Positions 49,332 through 62,700 of a DNA stretch of 64,000 nt are shown here, one piece after another. Numbering within the stretch: the first letter of the stretch is position 1; each line of letters opens with the position of its first letter. The position numbers and the translations under genes are program-made. The notes below the pieces were generated by a model, which was given only the letters and a program-made list of their open reading frames with translations, made no database searches and had not been told where the DNA came from. Source of the DNA: Medicago truncatula (taxonomy: Eukaryota; Streptophyta; Magnoliopsida; Fabales; Fabaceae). Where the stretch lies: contig NC_053047.1 in the NCBI RefSeq assembly GCF_003473485.1, positions 39,046,972 to 39,110,971 on the forward strand, written 5' to 3'.

Positions 49332-52300
49332 ATGCCACGTCGCAAACGGGAGAATCTCCCACTGGAAAGTTCAACCGGCAATTATCCATCAAAGCGTAGA
49401 AAACATTCTCATTTCGAATCTTCAAGCTCTAATCGACTAGCATCTTCTTCCTCATCTTCTAGGAAATGGGTTTTCTCTTCTGAAGATTATTCTGATTGCG
49501 CCGGTCAGAATCACTAGAAAGTTCTATCCTTTTTGTAAAGTTTATCATTTTTTTAGTTTTATTTTTCACTCTGAAATTTTGCATTTAAATGTGATTCATT
49601 TTTTGTGCTGAAATGTTAATGTTGTTTAATTTTTAAGCATTAAGGGTTTGTTTGGTAAAAAATAGTAGATAGCTGATTAGTTAACTTTTAGCGGATTAGC
49701 TTATAGCAGATAATTGATAAGCTAGTAGTGGATAACTATATTGGATAAGCTAGTTGATTCAATTGGCAGTGTTTGGTAAAAAGTTGATATGGTTTGGTTT
49801 TTAAGCATGAGGGATCTGTTTGGATTGACTTATTTGAGAGTATACTGGCATAAGTTTTTGCCAGACTGATTAGGAGAACTATGCGCACTTGTGACATTGT
49901 TTGAGAGAACTTATCAAAACAACTTATGACAAGTTTATAATCTGTTTTCAGCTTATGTCCGTAAGCTCTCCAGGATAGCTTATGAAAACAGCTTAAAAAT
50001 TATACAATCTATATGCATAAGCACTTGTGATATTGTTTGAGAGAACTTATGTTATGACATATTCATAAGTTGTTTTCGGCTTATACAAAAAACAGTTTGG
50101 ATTTATTTATCTTGTTTTATCGAAATAGCTTATACATAAGCACTTATCACGATAAGCGCTTATGCTGTATGCTGCAAATTAAGTTGATTATCTAAACATG
50201 GCCTAAGTGTTGGATTTCTAAGGTTGAGACTTTAATGTAAGGAAACTAAAATTGAGAATTTCCGTATGAAACAATAATGAGATTGTGATTGGTAAAGTTT
50301 AATTGAGTGAGGATAGATAGTTATTTTTGAAAGAAATTTTATTTGGAATCCATCATATAGGGTTATGCATTTTCTTCTTTCTTGCTTACTAGAGTAGTGA
50401 CTATGGTAACAAATCTTTGGTACTAAGTAGCATCATTGTAAGGTCTGAATTCCGGTTGTGTTGAGATTGTTAATTTTGAGTAAACTTGTGTTTAAATGCG
50501 TTTGATGCGGCTGCATTTTTGGTCGTGATGCAATCATGTACATATAAAAAATCTTGAAGTCATGGTCACAATCATGATTGTTGACTGTTTTTCAAAATTT
50601 TGAAGTCACTTATAATCGTATATTTACCAAAAATAAAAGTGGCATGAATGTAAAGAATGATGGAATTTGCTTGCTTATAGATAGTGGGTTGTTAACATAA
50701 TGAACTGTTTGTGATGAAGTCATAGATAAAGAACATTCCATTTTCGAGCTAGTGATGGAATGTTTGTCATTTAGACTTCAGAGTAGATTGTGTTTATCTC
50801 ATATTTACTGTTCTGATTCCTTTCCATGTCTTGCAGATACGATTGTAGTTGTTTCATACAATATACTTGGCGTTGAAAATGCATCAAATCATCTGGATTT
50901 GTATTCTAATATCCCTCGACGTTTCCTGGATTGGGGCAGACGTAAGAGGCTCATACTTGAAGAGATTGATAGCTACAATGCAAGCATACTCTGTTTCCAG
51001 GTAATTTAATAATCCTTACCTATGTTATACACTGCATAGCACAACTTAATATGTTGTAACAAACCTGTAACCATTTTACATTCATCATTTATGCATCTCT
51101 ACCAAGTCTTGAAATGTTGAAAAAGAAGAGTTGGACATAGTTTTTTTTAATTTAGCTACAACTCTTGGTTACTTGCATTCATGTACCAAAGGGTATTGGA
51201 ATCTGTGGTAATTTTTTTTACCGTTGCTTCATGTGTTTTGTTGAGATGCAAGTTATGCGTTCATGCTTATGTTAATGTTAATGTTAATGTTAATGCCAGT
51301 TGGCACATAATTGATTTCATGCATCCTAGAAATAAGTTGTCAGTAATTGATTTCTAGAAATCCAATGTCTGCAGGAGGTTGATCATTTTGATGATTTAGA
51401 TGATCTTTTTCAGAACAATGGCTTTAAAAGTGTTTACAAGGTAAGTTATATACATATTTGAATGGTCATATAAGCTTTTGATCTCCAAACATTTAATCAA
51501 TTTTTCCTTACCGGGGTTCTTATTACCAATAGGGTCGCACGGGAGAAGCCAATGATGGATGTGCTATATTTTGGAAAGACAAATTGTGGGTTTCCATTAC
51601 CCCTTAATCCATTAGATAATTAGGATTTTGTATCTATAATTACTTTATTTGATATCTTACATTTGTAACCTTTGACAATAACTGCCTAAGCATTCCTAGT
51701 TACAAGGAAAGCCAATAGATCAAAGATTTAGAAATCATAGAACATGCGATTGATAAAATACAGTTCCAAATTTGGCCTAAATGCAGTATATTTTCAAAAT
51801 TTGAATGCAGATTCAGTCTTTTGCACCAAGAAGATATAGAGTTTCAGAAATTTGGTATGCGTCACAATGTTGCCCAACTTTGTGTTTTGGAGGTATATGC
51901 GGTTTGTTTTTATTTTTTTTAATTTGTTTCCTAGCTATTGTGTTTTATTTGCTTGTTGTCTTTGATTAGATATATTTATTATCTTTTATTCAAAAAAATT
52001 AAATCTTTTTTAAATTCTATTATACCTAGTACTATTCTATATACTACTATGCATATGTATGTTCTTGTTGAATTAGACCAATAATCTTAGGTTTTGTATT
52101 TTTATCTGATCACTCTATTGCACCATTTATTTACAGGTAAACAATAATAATCCAGAATCTGACACATGTAAACTAACAGCCGAGTAAGTTTTATGTTGGT
52201 TAAAATGGGCAATGTTACCACAAATTATCTATTGCCTTAACATATTTTTTCATGTAATATATGGGATGTTTATATTCAAGTATCCTGTAGTGGTTACTTG

Positions 52301-54570
52301 CTAATGTATATGTAATTGCTGCATACCAATAAGTAACTATTCACTATAATTTTTTACTCTTCTGATAACATTTATTTATCTCTAATCATCAGCAGCAAAG
52401 GTATTTGGAAGTGAAAATTTTCGAAAGAATAATATATACACACATGCATGCACATATATTTTGACACACACATGGTGCCTATTTCATGACTGTGTAGTTT
52501 TCATATTTACTGCTCTGTTACGAATTTGATCTAAATCTGCAGGGAACAATCCACGAAAAACAAAAGATTTGTAATAGGAAATATACATGTGCTGTTCAAC
52601 CCTAACCGTGGTGATATCAAACTTGGCCAGGTACTTTTTTAATTTTTTGACTAGGTGGGTAGCTTTATACTGATTAGTGTAATAGTGCATGTGATTTTTT
52701 TTCCTTAAGTTTTAGATATTATTTTCTGAGCTAGGATTGGTGCAAACCATTTTGCCTCACCAAGCAATCTGGTTGTCTATTGTTAATTAAGCTGCCTGAT
52801 ATATTTTATTGACTCTGGTAACTTATGACATAATGGACAGGTCAGGCTTTTAATTGATAAAGCTTACAAGTTATCACAAGAATGGGGTGACATCCCTGTT
52901 ATTTTAGCTGGGGATTTAAACAGTGTTCCACAGGTAAGGTCATTCTTTGTACCAAGTAGTTGATTGATGTTAGTTTTTCTTTTGTCTTGTGTGTTGTTAC
53001 TTCATTGCTTGTATTTTTTTGTTCCTGTGTTGGCAGAGTGCAATATATAAATTTCTGTCTTCATCTAAGGTGAGTTTGGCATCTCCTCGTCATGGTATAT
53101 TATCATGCCTTTAAGCTTTATTTTTTGTGCTGTATATGAGAGATTTGATTATATGACAGTCTCAGACCTTGAGTGAGTTGTTTATATGTGTTTGGATTTT
53201 GTGCCATTAATGAATTTGTAATATTTATTAAGTTAATGTGTTATTTGTCGCAGTTAGACATCCAATCACATGATCGCAGAAATATGTCTGGACAGCTTGA
53301 AATCCGGCCCAATCACAGAGAATTCAGATCGAAGTATGTGATGATGCTAGGTTGTTTTTGAGTATGTACAAAGTTTTTATTCTCGGTTACTATATATGCC
53401 ATGGCTGCACCTCTCTGCCCTCTCCTTAAAAACATGGCTATCATCAATGATTTATCAAGACTTCTGATTACTGGTTAACATGAAGAAAAAAAAAAGGGCT
53501 GTTTTATTGCTATGAAACGAATAATATAATAGAGGGAAGGATTGTAATCATTGTTTGCATATGTAAAGTGTTTGGTATTATATGATAATTACTTGGGTGT
53601 GTATCTGGTGCAGCATTTCAATGTCTGTTTCAAGGCAGTTGCTACACAAATGGAGTGCGGAAGAACTAATCCTTGCAACTGGCGCAAAAGGAGTCACTTG
53701 TCTTCAGCACCAACTCAAGCTCCGCAGTGCTTATAGTGGTGTCCCTGTATGATACTTTAATCTGCCATCTTTATATTTGAATTTAATCCAACTTCAATAT
53801 AATAATTACCATAATCGATGTCTGGAAAGTTCCATTTTTTTAATGCATAAGATTAAAAGTTTATCCTTGAAACATTGATATGGGAAACTCCAAAAAATTT
53901 AATGGGATATTAAGGCAATGCTGATATTTCCCGCGTCATATAATAGGGAAAGCATAGAACAAGAGATGATATTGGGGAGCCCTTGGCAACATCGTACCAC
54001 TCTAAGTTCATGGGAACAGTTGATTATATCTGGTAGCTATACACTCCATACTGAGCACCAAAGTTATTTGCATTTACAAATTTTCGTTACTGATGTCAGT
54101 GGTAAGCAGGCATTCCGAGGAACTTACTCCAGTCAGAGTTCTTGAAACCTTACCCGTTGATGTTCTTAGAAGAACTAGAGGACTCCCTACCGAGGTACTC
54201 TACTTAATAGACGTCCTTGTATCATAGCAGCACCGACACTTCATATTAAAGGCGTGTTTGGTATCTGACATTTGACTAATGTCGGACACCAACACGTGTT
54301 AGTTTTCATGTCTTCAATTTTTCAAATTATTATCGGTATTGACATGTCGGTGTATCTATGTCAATGCTTCATAGTTTATATGTATGCTGATGTATTTTGT
54401 TACATGTTGGATTATTGATATCTTTGTGATTCTTTTGTGCCCTCCTGCAGAAATGGGGAAGTGATCACCTTGCTGTTGTATGTGAACTGGCCTTTGCAAA
54501 AAGTGATGAAAGTTCTGAATCTTCTGATCTTCCTAGTGATGAAAGTTCTGAATCTTCTGATATTCCTTAG
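49332..54570 (+). CDS. CCR4-like deadenylase (EEP nuclease), CCR4 homolog 5 type
   Basis: Exons: 49332-49503, 50837-51000, 51375-51440, 51533-51585, 51811-51892, 52137-52183, 52543-52630, 52841-52933, 53037-53069, 53254-53333, 53614-53746, 53947-54032, 54110-54194 and 54451-54570; 433 aa, all phases consistent. The N-terminus is a basic, Ser-rich leader (PRRKRENL...SKRRKH), possibly nuclear. The endonuclease/exonuclease/phosphatase fold runs from VVVSYNIL to HLAVVCEL. Catalytic signatures are intact: CFQEVD (Mg-binding Glu), NIHVLF (His), LAGDLNS (Asp, Asn) and GSDH (Asp, His). There are no LRRs, as in plant CCR4 homologs 5/6. Such enzymes shorten mRNA poly(A) tails. The exon 1 donor (GTCAGA) is weak but required by frame. 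The C-terminus holds a duplicated acidic peptide, SDESSESSD(L/I)P. The start is the first ATG after a stop-containing leader. Confidence 0.93.
49640..50215. repeat. MITE block in intron 1 of the CCR4-like gene
   Basis: It begins GGGTTTGTTTGGTAAAAAAT, continues with GATCTGTTTGGATTGACTTA and CATAAGCACTTATCACGATA, and ends ATTATCTAAACATGGCC. It is the same family as the repeats in the NDUFB10 intron, apparently two elements side by side. Confidence 0.6.
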
Positions 54571-55889
54571 AGTATGCATGAAATCAGAGCCTTAAGCTGA
54601 TGGACACGTATGTAAATTGAGGGTCAAAGCATTTTCAATGTCAAGACCTGTTCTTGCACTGCTCATTCCTCCATGAGATCAAACTTTGAATTGCTCCTGA
54701 TAATCTGGAACAAACATCATGTTTCAACAGATCTGCAGAGTGCAAATTCTCCTTGTGAACATGCTAGGTAACAACCTGTTGTAAAATTCAGATAACAGTT
54801 GGTATTTTTCAGACATAATTTATGTATCAGAGACTAATTATGTATCATTATCACTAATCTGTTGTAAGGTTTTCTCAATAATTGCTGCACCTTTAGGTAG
54901 GAACTAAGAACTGTATTCTCCATAAGTTAATTTATTTCAATTATTTATCTATCCATGTGAGTTGTTTGAAAGGTTAGTCACATAATGCTCGTGGCTTTTT
55001 CTTGAGAACACAAATTCTTTAAAATGTTGTTCTTTGTTTGGTTAAACTTTTATTGGGACGAATGATCACTTATTTTTAAAAACTCCTGCGTGTGAAGTGT
55101 CAAAAATAAGCCAATGAGTTTCAGACTCTTGCCAACTTATAAAAAAATGAATTGATTATTTTCATGATGTTTGATAAAAATATAGCTCATGATAGGACAT
55201 GATGGCATCGTTTGATCCATATGTAGCCGATTCTATTTAATGATACAAGGTTTGGTCGTCGTTGTTGTTAATCATTTTCGCACCAATTTGTTTAATGCTA
55301 TATGTTTGTATATTATCTAATTGCAAGAGATTGACACAATTGATACACCAAACAAAGTGATTAACACAATTGTACAAGATTGTCCTTGTCAGCCACCTTT
55401 GGAACAGGAATAAACGAGAATGTTTTGAATTATTCTTGCTTAATTTGCCTTTTTTATGCTTACGTGAAAGAAGAAAACACTAGCTAATTTTGTTTGTAGG
55501 GAACATATTTTCCTTGTTCTTGTCATGCTTTTCATTTTACCTTTGCTTTAACATTTTCTTTTTTTTGTATTCTTTTCCATTCATCAGCAAGAGCCAAAAC
55601 AAAACAAAGCAATGTCTTTTTTAGTGAAAAAAAATAAATAAAGGAAAATACCTTGTCTCTAAAGACAAATATGAAACAAATTCAAAATCTCATGTTTACA
55701 ATGTTACATTCCAGAATTGAAAAACTAAACATGACAATAGAGAACACATAACAAATCCTTAACAAATAACAACTATATACTCATTTTGTTTGCATAACAT
55801 GCTTTGTAATTGTAGCTACTAATTTTACTCTACCACATTAACAAAAATATTTTCTCAACAGGGTTGTTGCCATCACAAGTTCATGTATT

Positions 55890-56075
55890 CACACAATATC
55901 AGTAGTCAGCACATCAATGATTGTTGGATCGAGATCAGACAATATAGAAAGCAAACAAATTTTAATTATTTTATAAACTTCAAAATAATCAAACTTCAAA
56001 TCTAGATCGTCGAAGCTTGATCCAACAACCGCAGATGTATTAACTACAAATGTACTAACTGCGAGATCTCGTAGA
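55890..56075. repeat. Interspersed repeat fragment
   Basis: It contains TGTTGGATCGAGATCAGACA and, inverted later, CTAGATCGTCGAAGCTTGAT with CCAACAACCG. Related GATCxAGATxAxACGGTCC blocks occur in kinesin introns near 9340-9440, 10380-10660 and 12780-12920, and a looser match lies near 46270. It looks like a small inverted-repeat family, with borders unresolved. The rest of 54570-56100 is the 3' flank of the flanking genes with nothing else seen. Confidence 0.4.
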
Positions 56076-56108
56076 CTTTATGTAGAATAGAATAGATAGA
56101 TGAAATTT

Positions 56109-56804
56109 TTATTGACAATCCCAATTTAGAGTTTCATCAATCCAACCAAGCTCAAAATCATTGAAAGCACAATCAACCGGAGGAAGAATGCAGCAGTTAC
56201 CACCATAACCATTTTCTACCTTCCACAAAGAACCACAACTAATCTCATCATTGTTCAATAAGTTACAAAATTCATTACCAAGCAGCATTTCTGTTTCATC
56301 AAAACATAGATTATAACCAGCCACGGATGCCAAATATTGAACTGAAATATCTTCCTTACCAACTTCTTCAACTAGATTTTCTCTTTTTTCATCACTTGTT
56401 AAGTCTTTGACATTAATTTCTTTAACTGAACCATCAATGTCATTAATATCTTTTGCAGCTTTTGTATCTGTGTCACTGACATCAAGTACTGACATTAATA
56501 TCACTTCTTTGACATCTTCCCTTTTCCTCAAAGCTAACAATGAGCTTTCACATTCATTCTTCTTATTCTCATTAGCCAAGGGCATAAATGGAACAAAAAA
56601 TTCCTCCACAATCCTCTTTGAACCATCAAACTTATACTCATTTCTCAAAAACATGTCTTCTTCTTCTTCACTTGAATAATCTGTAGCATTAGGATCACTA
56701 TACAAAATTCTAATTTTCCTCATTTTGTTCAAGTTTTTTTCTTTGCCTTGAACTCTCTCTTTTCCTCTCTTAGACTTCATTGCATGTTTAAGAAAGTTTG
56801 GCAT
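56109..56804 (-). CDS. CRF-domain protein lacking the AP2/ERF domain (ERF118/119-like)
   Basis: A single-exon gene of 231 aa. Residues 1-25 are Lys/Arg-rich. Residues about 28-75 carry the cytokinin-response-factor motif: KIRILYSDPNATDYSSEEE, then KRIVEEFFVPFMP. The middle is acidic and low in conserved features. The C-terminus, FNDFELGWIDETLNWDC, resembles the acidic end of ERF118-type proteins. The AP2/ERF DNA-binding domain normally found between these parts (about 60 residues with YRG and RAYD elements) is absent, and no frame nearby encodes it. CRF domains mediate protein-protein contacts, so this could act as a partner that does not bind DNA itself. The start codon is the first ATG of the frame. 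Function is inferred. Confidence 0.75.
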   Translation of the reverse strand: MPNFLKHAMKSKRGKERVQGKEKNLNKMRKIRILYSDPNATDYSSEEEEDMFLRNEYKFDGSKRIVEEFFVPFMPLANENKKNECESSLLALRKREDVKEVILMSVLDVSDTDTKAAKDINDIDGSVKEINVKDLTSDEKRENLVEEVGKEDISVQYLASVAGYNLCFDETEMLLGNEFCNLLNNDEISCGSLWKVENGYGGNCCILPPVDCAFNDFELGWIDETLNWDCQ

Positions 56805-57836
56805 TTTGATTCACAACCAAAAATATGAATAAAGAAAAGGAAACAAATCTAAAAAAATGATAAAAATGTAACACTTCTAAAAAAAAAAAACTATGTATGA
56901 ATTTTGTTAAGAGATATCAAGGTGAATCAACATACCAATTTGATGTAACTCTCATGTATAAGGTTTGACACAATCGTTTGTGTCTCTGATCAAGTGGATA
57001 GAGTTGCATGCAAAAGGCTCAACAAGAAAATATTAAGCACATTCAAACCTTAGAAAACATGTATGCAGCTTTCACTTCTTTTCTGCAGAAAAGTTATTAC
57101 TTTGCAGTGTGGACAACAAATGAGGGGCATCGAAACAATTGTACTATATAATAATAAATAAGACAAAAAAATTATTTTGATCTCTCACCATTTGCGAATA
57201 TAATTTAATCTCTCACAAAAAAATAATGTTTCAGTTAGTCCATGATATTTTTTACAAACGATAGATTAGTTTCTCTACTATAATAATGAATTCGAGATTA
57301 ATTTATCTCCCCCTTTTAAAAAAAGAGACTGATTATCTCAAGTATGAAAATATCAAAAATTAATTTAAATATTATTTTTTATCGAAGATTAAATTGAGTT
57401 GTGAGCAAATTGTGAGAAGCTAAATTAAATTAAATTTTATAAATAAATCAACGGCACTGTGATCAAAATTACAAACAAATCTAAATATATCTCAAATGTG
57501 TTTTTTTTTTTTTTTTTAGTTTAATTCTTAAAAATGTCTTGTTAGTTAATATACTCTAATATTTTTGGACATAAATACTCAAAAAAATTAACCAATCATA
57601 CACTACATTTGTTTTTGAGGGAAATGAGTACATATGAGGGGGTAGTATTTTATTTTTTTCCTTTTAACATTTTGATTTGATACTTCTAGAGATTTAGTTA
57701 AATTGTCTCACACATTTAGACCTCAACTTTAAAAAAATTAGAGATTCTACCCTACTTTTTATGTTTTGACCACTCTAAAATATGTTATTTGCACCCTAAC
57801 CTTAAAGATCTCCCTACTTCGCATCTAACATTTCTC

Positions 57837-57960
57837 TCTACAGTTTCATCCCATCTCCCATTTCGCCTCCGTCCAATCCACCGGCGGCAGCCTCTTAGCC
57901 GCCTACCACCTCCAAGTCCGCCCTCTGCACCGTCTCTCTCCCAGTCTCGCACAATAACAG
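57837..57960 (+). other. 5'UTR exon of the SYP81 gene
   Basis: A CT- and CCG-rich leader ends AATAACAG and is followed by GTATCCTC, then a CT microsatellite. The matching acceptor is AACAG at 59711-59715, 17 bp before the start codon. The 1.75-kb intron contains two MITE-like repeats. Confidence 0.6.
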
Positions 57961-58199
57961 GTATCCTCTATCTCTCTCTCTCTCTCTCCATTTTCTTTTT
58001 TGAATCTCAATTATTAGGGTTACTCAATTTGGGATTTTTTGCGTTTGACTCTAATTATGTTTAATTGATGATTGATTGTATAATCCAGATCACCGGCGAT
58101 ATATTTATGTTATGAAATCATTGCTAAGGTTTTTGATACGTTCAAAATTGGGGATTTTGTGATTGTTAGTTGAGGATTTTTGATATATCCAAGTGGTTT

Positions 58200-58395
58200 C
58201 TTTTTTAACACCATTGCTGTCAATCTCGAATAGCGGATTTTTAAAATTCCGCTACGCAATAGTGCTATATGCCGTATGCCCACTATTTGAAAACATTTTG
58301 TACTAAATAGTGTATCACAGAACAATAGCAGTTTGTCTAAATTCCACTACGCCATAGCAATATAGTGCCGCTATAGCTGCTATTTAAAACCATTG
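58200..58395. repeat. MITE copy in the SYP81 5'UTR intron
   Basis: It carries AATTCCGCTACGCAATAGTG, ACATTTTGTACTAAATAG, CACAGAACAATAGCAG and a closing GCTATTTAAAACCATTG. The same family recurs at about 60185-60350 in intron 2 of the same gene. Confidence 0.6.
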
Positions 58396-58489
58396 TTTTA
58401 TATGAGTAAAATGTGGTGGAAACGAAGAAAGAAAAATCACATTATTTTAAAAAAAATTAGAATCTGTTTGAATAGTTTATGAGGTAAAA

Positions 58490-58640
58490 ATTTTTGGCTG
58501 ATGTTCATGTTTGGATTCACAATGTGATTGTCAGAATCACGGTGAGTCACTTCAATTTTGGCAAAAGCTACACTTTGGAGATTAAACAAAATCACAGGGA
58601 CACTGTGATTCTGCCAAACCAAATCCACTGTCAATCCGCA
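58490..58640. repeat. Small inverted-repeat element
   Basis: GTTTGGATTCACAATGTGAT on the left is inverse to ATCACAGGGACACTGTGATT...CCAAACC on the right, with TTTTGGCAAAAGC inside. It resembles the CACAATGAGTCAC repeats at 46280-46695. No target duplication resolved. Confidence 0.4.
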
Positions 58641-59732
58641 CATGCATCAGTAGCCCACACACAACAAACTAGGTTTTATTCAACTTTGCAAGAAGTGATT
58701 TTGCATAGCACAACAAATTGGGTTTTTATTCCTGTTTCCATATTATTATTATTTTTTTATTCGTGTATAAATGCTCATTCAGTTTTTCTATCCTCTTTAG
58801 CAATGGTCACAACTCACAATGTCTTTGATATATTTTCTTTTCCAAAAGTAGTATATCACAGCACAATCAACTATGGGTTTGCAGACCTTCCTATTAACAT
58901 TTATTCTTTATATAGATGATGTTTCAAGGCTGAGAATCAAGTGTCTGTGTTCCATGGCTAAGAGCATTTCATGTAACATTTGTGATAGAAGGAATAGGAT
59001 AGTAGTTTAAAAGTGTTTACATAAAATATGATGATTTTTACGTTTTGTTATGAATAATATCTTCAAATGGCTAAACATAAGCTAAATAGACTGTTGATTC
59101 AAGCATAGAGTAAGTGAAACATTTTGTGGCCTTTCTGTTACATCGAGAGGAATGTTTATCATGTGAGAAGTCTGCTACATGATATGTTGAAGTAAAACAA
59201 CGGTTTCCAACAAGGTAGTTTCTAAGTACACTTTATGTATGTTTAGGATTGTGTTTTTCTTAAATTGAACGTGAGAATGGATGCATGGTTGAGTTTTGGT
59301 ACCATTTCTTGGTTAATGTTCATAATTGCCCAGTTTTGGTAAACAATGCAGACTGGCTTAACTATGTATCTTAATATTTTAGATGTAATTTTCAATGACG
59401 ACACTGTTTCTTGATGGTATATAGTGAGTATCGGACCTGCCTTACTAACTAAAATCGTTGGAAGTAAAACAAATATTGTAATGAGTGACATTAGCTTAAA
59501 AAAGAGGTCTGTGTAAGAAACTAGAAAATCTTCAATGGTCTCATTTCACTCACCCATCCATTTCATTTGATTTTTTTCTATATGTATTGAGAGATTCCAA
59601 TTGGTAGTGTGGTCTGGTCTGTATGTCGTTTTTAGTAGTTAATATATTTTTATTGGGAGTTATATTTGTAGAATACAAAAATTTGTGAACCTCCACTGAT
59701 GATTGATGATAACAGATTTGGGATATTCGTAA

Positions 59733-62700
59733 ATGGCAAAGGCAAGGGATAGGACTGAGGACTTCAAAGATGCCGTGCGCCAAAGTGCTCGCTCTTTGGG
59801 ATATGATGAGGTATATATGAAGCTTCACTACCCTCAATTCATTTCTCTTCCTAAGTTCTCATTCACTATTATAATTTCTATTCCTAATAATTCAAATCAT
59901 GATCTTTTTCCTTTGCAAAAAAAAAAAATTGCCTCAGTATCATGAATCTTGAAAATTGAATGTTTAGTATTGCTATCTGTTGCTGGATCAATCTTATTCT
60001 GTCTGGTTTGAACTTTGACTCTTGTGTGGTGTGTTTTCATTCCTTTGCAGGCTAAATTGGCATCCATTTTGGCATCTTTCATTATTCATAAACCTCCACA
60101 AAGGTCCCCATTCACCAAAGCTGCATTTAAGACGGTAGGCTCAGCATTGATATTTTAACTTCTGGCATAATGTTGCTTTCCCTGTTGTCAATCGTGGATT
60201 GCAGAAAATAGCGGTTTGTTCAAATTCCACTACGGTACAACATTATAGCGCGTTGTAGCCACTGTTTGAAAACACTTTGTACTAAATATAGTTTCACGGA
60301 ACAGTAGCGATATGTTCTAATTCTGCTACGCTATAGTGCCACTATTTGACAACGCTAGTTACTTTAGGAGAAAATCAAATTAGTCACTGTATAATTGGTA
60401 ATGATTTTGTTTGTGCTTTAGAAGTTAATGGTTGTTGTTTCATTAAGCAAAGGAAGCAGCACTACTTTTAAATGATGTATATTTGATTTGATATTGCTTC
60501 TCCTTGTTTGTTGTTAGTAGCTCGAGAGTATTGGAGAATTGGACCATTTTTTGTTAAAGCATAGAAAGGACTATACAGATCTGCATCGAACAACTGAACA
60601 TGAGAGAGATAGCATTGAGCAAGAAGTAAGCATGTGACATCAGCTGATATGCTAGTTTTGAAAGTATTTTTGCATGTTAATTAATTAATAATCAGAAAAT
60701 ATTGATTGGTATTACATTTCCTGCCTTGATCACTATCATTATTATTTCTGATTGGTTCTTGGTAATAATCGGGATTTTCACATATTTCTTCATTGTATGT
60801 TCGTCTCTAACATCGATAATTTTCAACTTTCTCACTAAGATGTAATACATACAATTTAAATTTGTTTTCTTAGCCAGCCTAGCAATTTGGCTTGTGAATT
60901 ATTATTTTATATTTACAGGTCTAACTAAATTCTATTTCTTAGGCTGGTACTTAGTTATGACATGACTATCAGTTCTGTCATTATAAGATCACATTGGGTC
61001 TCATTTTACTTCCGTCCTAAAGGGTTCCCATAAACCAGTAAAAGTTGAATTTTCACATACTTGGTTTTACATCTTCTGTTGACATCAATGCGCTCTCCAC
61101 AATCTATAAATAGAACTTTATTTAAGTCTGTTAAGAAGTTTGATATGCGAAATGGCGAGACCTATTTAATTTATATATGTAACTGCTAAATAGACTTTGT
61201 TTCTTGTCTTGCATCAATACAATTTTCTCCCATTGACTTGTTTGCATCTTCGCCTTTCTATATAGCTTTCCTTTAAGTCATCTTTCTTTATGGAGCCAAC
61301 ATGTTTGCAGTTCCTTTATTGTATATAAATTAGTTAAACATCTTGAAATGTTGTACAAAGTTTTGCTTATGATTTACTATTATTTTGTTATTAATTTGGT
61401 GCAGGTTAGTGCTTTTATTAAAACTTGCCAGGAACAAATTGACGTTCTTAAGAATAGTATAAACAACGAAGAGGAAAACTCAAAAGGTTGGCTTGGCATT
61501 ACAACTGCAAAGGCTAACGCCGACACCATTGCCCACAAACATGGCGTGGTATGGACTAGTGCTTGTTATATTTTCAATTATTAACTTATTAGTTATTTAT
61601 TTTCTGCATGGTGTTGCCAACATAGCTAAACAGTATAGATTGCTCATCCCCTTTCCTGAGGGAAAACACAGGCCACATTACTATAAAGATTCATGCACAG
61701 AAAGTACTTTTTTAAAGTTGCTCTATTGAACTCCGGTTACTGAAACTTAGAGTTTGATTGAGTGAGGAGTGTTTTGAGAGAACATGATCTGAAAGAAAAG
61801 TGCTGTGTGTTATGAGAATTTAGACAAAATTATAGGTATGTAGCTTGAAGAGGCTTAACGCTTAAGGCATCTGCTAGCTGACTCAGCAGTTACAACAGCT
61901 AACTACCTGATACCATAGTTAACTGAGTTATACATAAATAGCAACACTGCAACTGTACAAGGGGAAGTTTATATTATACAAAAATACAATGTGTTTACCT
62001 AGTTACTACCTGTCTCCCTTCTTCAAACTCAGCGGAGGCCGCAATTCAGGGCTGGTAAAACACCCTTAGTTTGGAGGAAGGATCACAAAATCTGGTAGCA
62101 GAGATAGGTTTAGTAAGAGAGACAACCAATTGATACTATGCTGGGGTATGAGAAATCATAAGAATTTTCTTTATAATTTTCTTATGGACATAAACTGGAT
62201 CTAACTCTATATGCTTGGTCTGAATATGTAAAACTGGACTATGAGACCATAGAAACTGCACTTGGATTGTTACAAATGTTGTTTCTTGTTAACTCGATTA
62301 TAAATCTTTATGTAAACTCGTGTAGACTTGCATAACCTGATATGGTAGTATTCTGGTCATATAGATGAAGAGGTAGATGGAGACAGAAGAAGTGTGAAAT
62401 AGGATTGGATATGGAAACCAATACTCATTTAACATAACATCCTTAAATGCCCAGATGCAACCATCTTGCAAGACATTTGCACCCTTTGTGATTGTGTGAT
62501 AAACCCAAAAATACACTCCTTGGATCTGAAATCCATTTTAGGCTGATTGTAAGGCATCAGAAATGAAAAGCAAGCATGTCCGATGTTCTTAAATCCTTGT
62601 TATGAGGTAGGGTAGGAACTTATTAAGTGTGGCATGGGGAATATAATTAGATTGCTGATGAACGGAGTCTGTTGATAGGTATACAGCAATGCAAAAACTG

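Noticed and set aside
51270..51300. Short TGTTAA tandem repeat in a CCR4-like intron
   Set aside because: A simple microsatellite of about four units with no sign of function.
58494..58919. Plus-strand 141-codon ORF
   Set aside because: It runs through a MITE-like repeat inside the SYP81 5'UTR intron; no family resemblance.
57961..59715. SYP81 5'UTR intron starting GTATCCTC, similar to a U12 GT-AG donor
   Set aside because: The match to GTATCCTTTT stops after six or seven bases and no TTCCTTRAY branch site lies near the AACAG acceptor, so an ordinary U2 intron is likelier.
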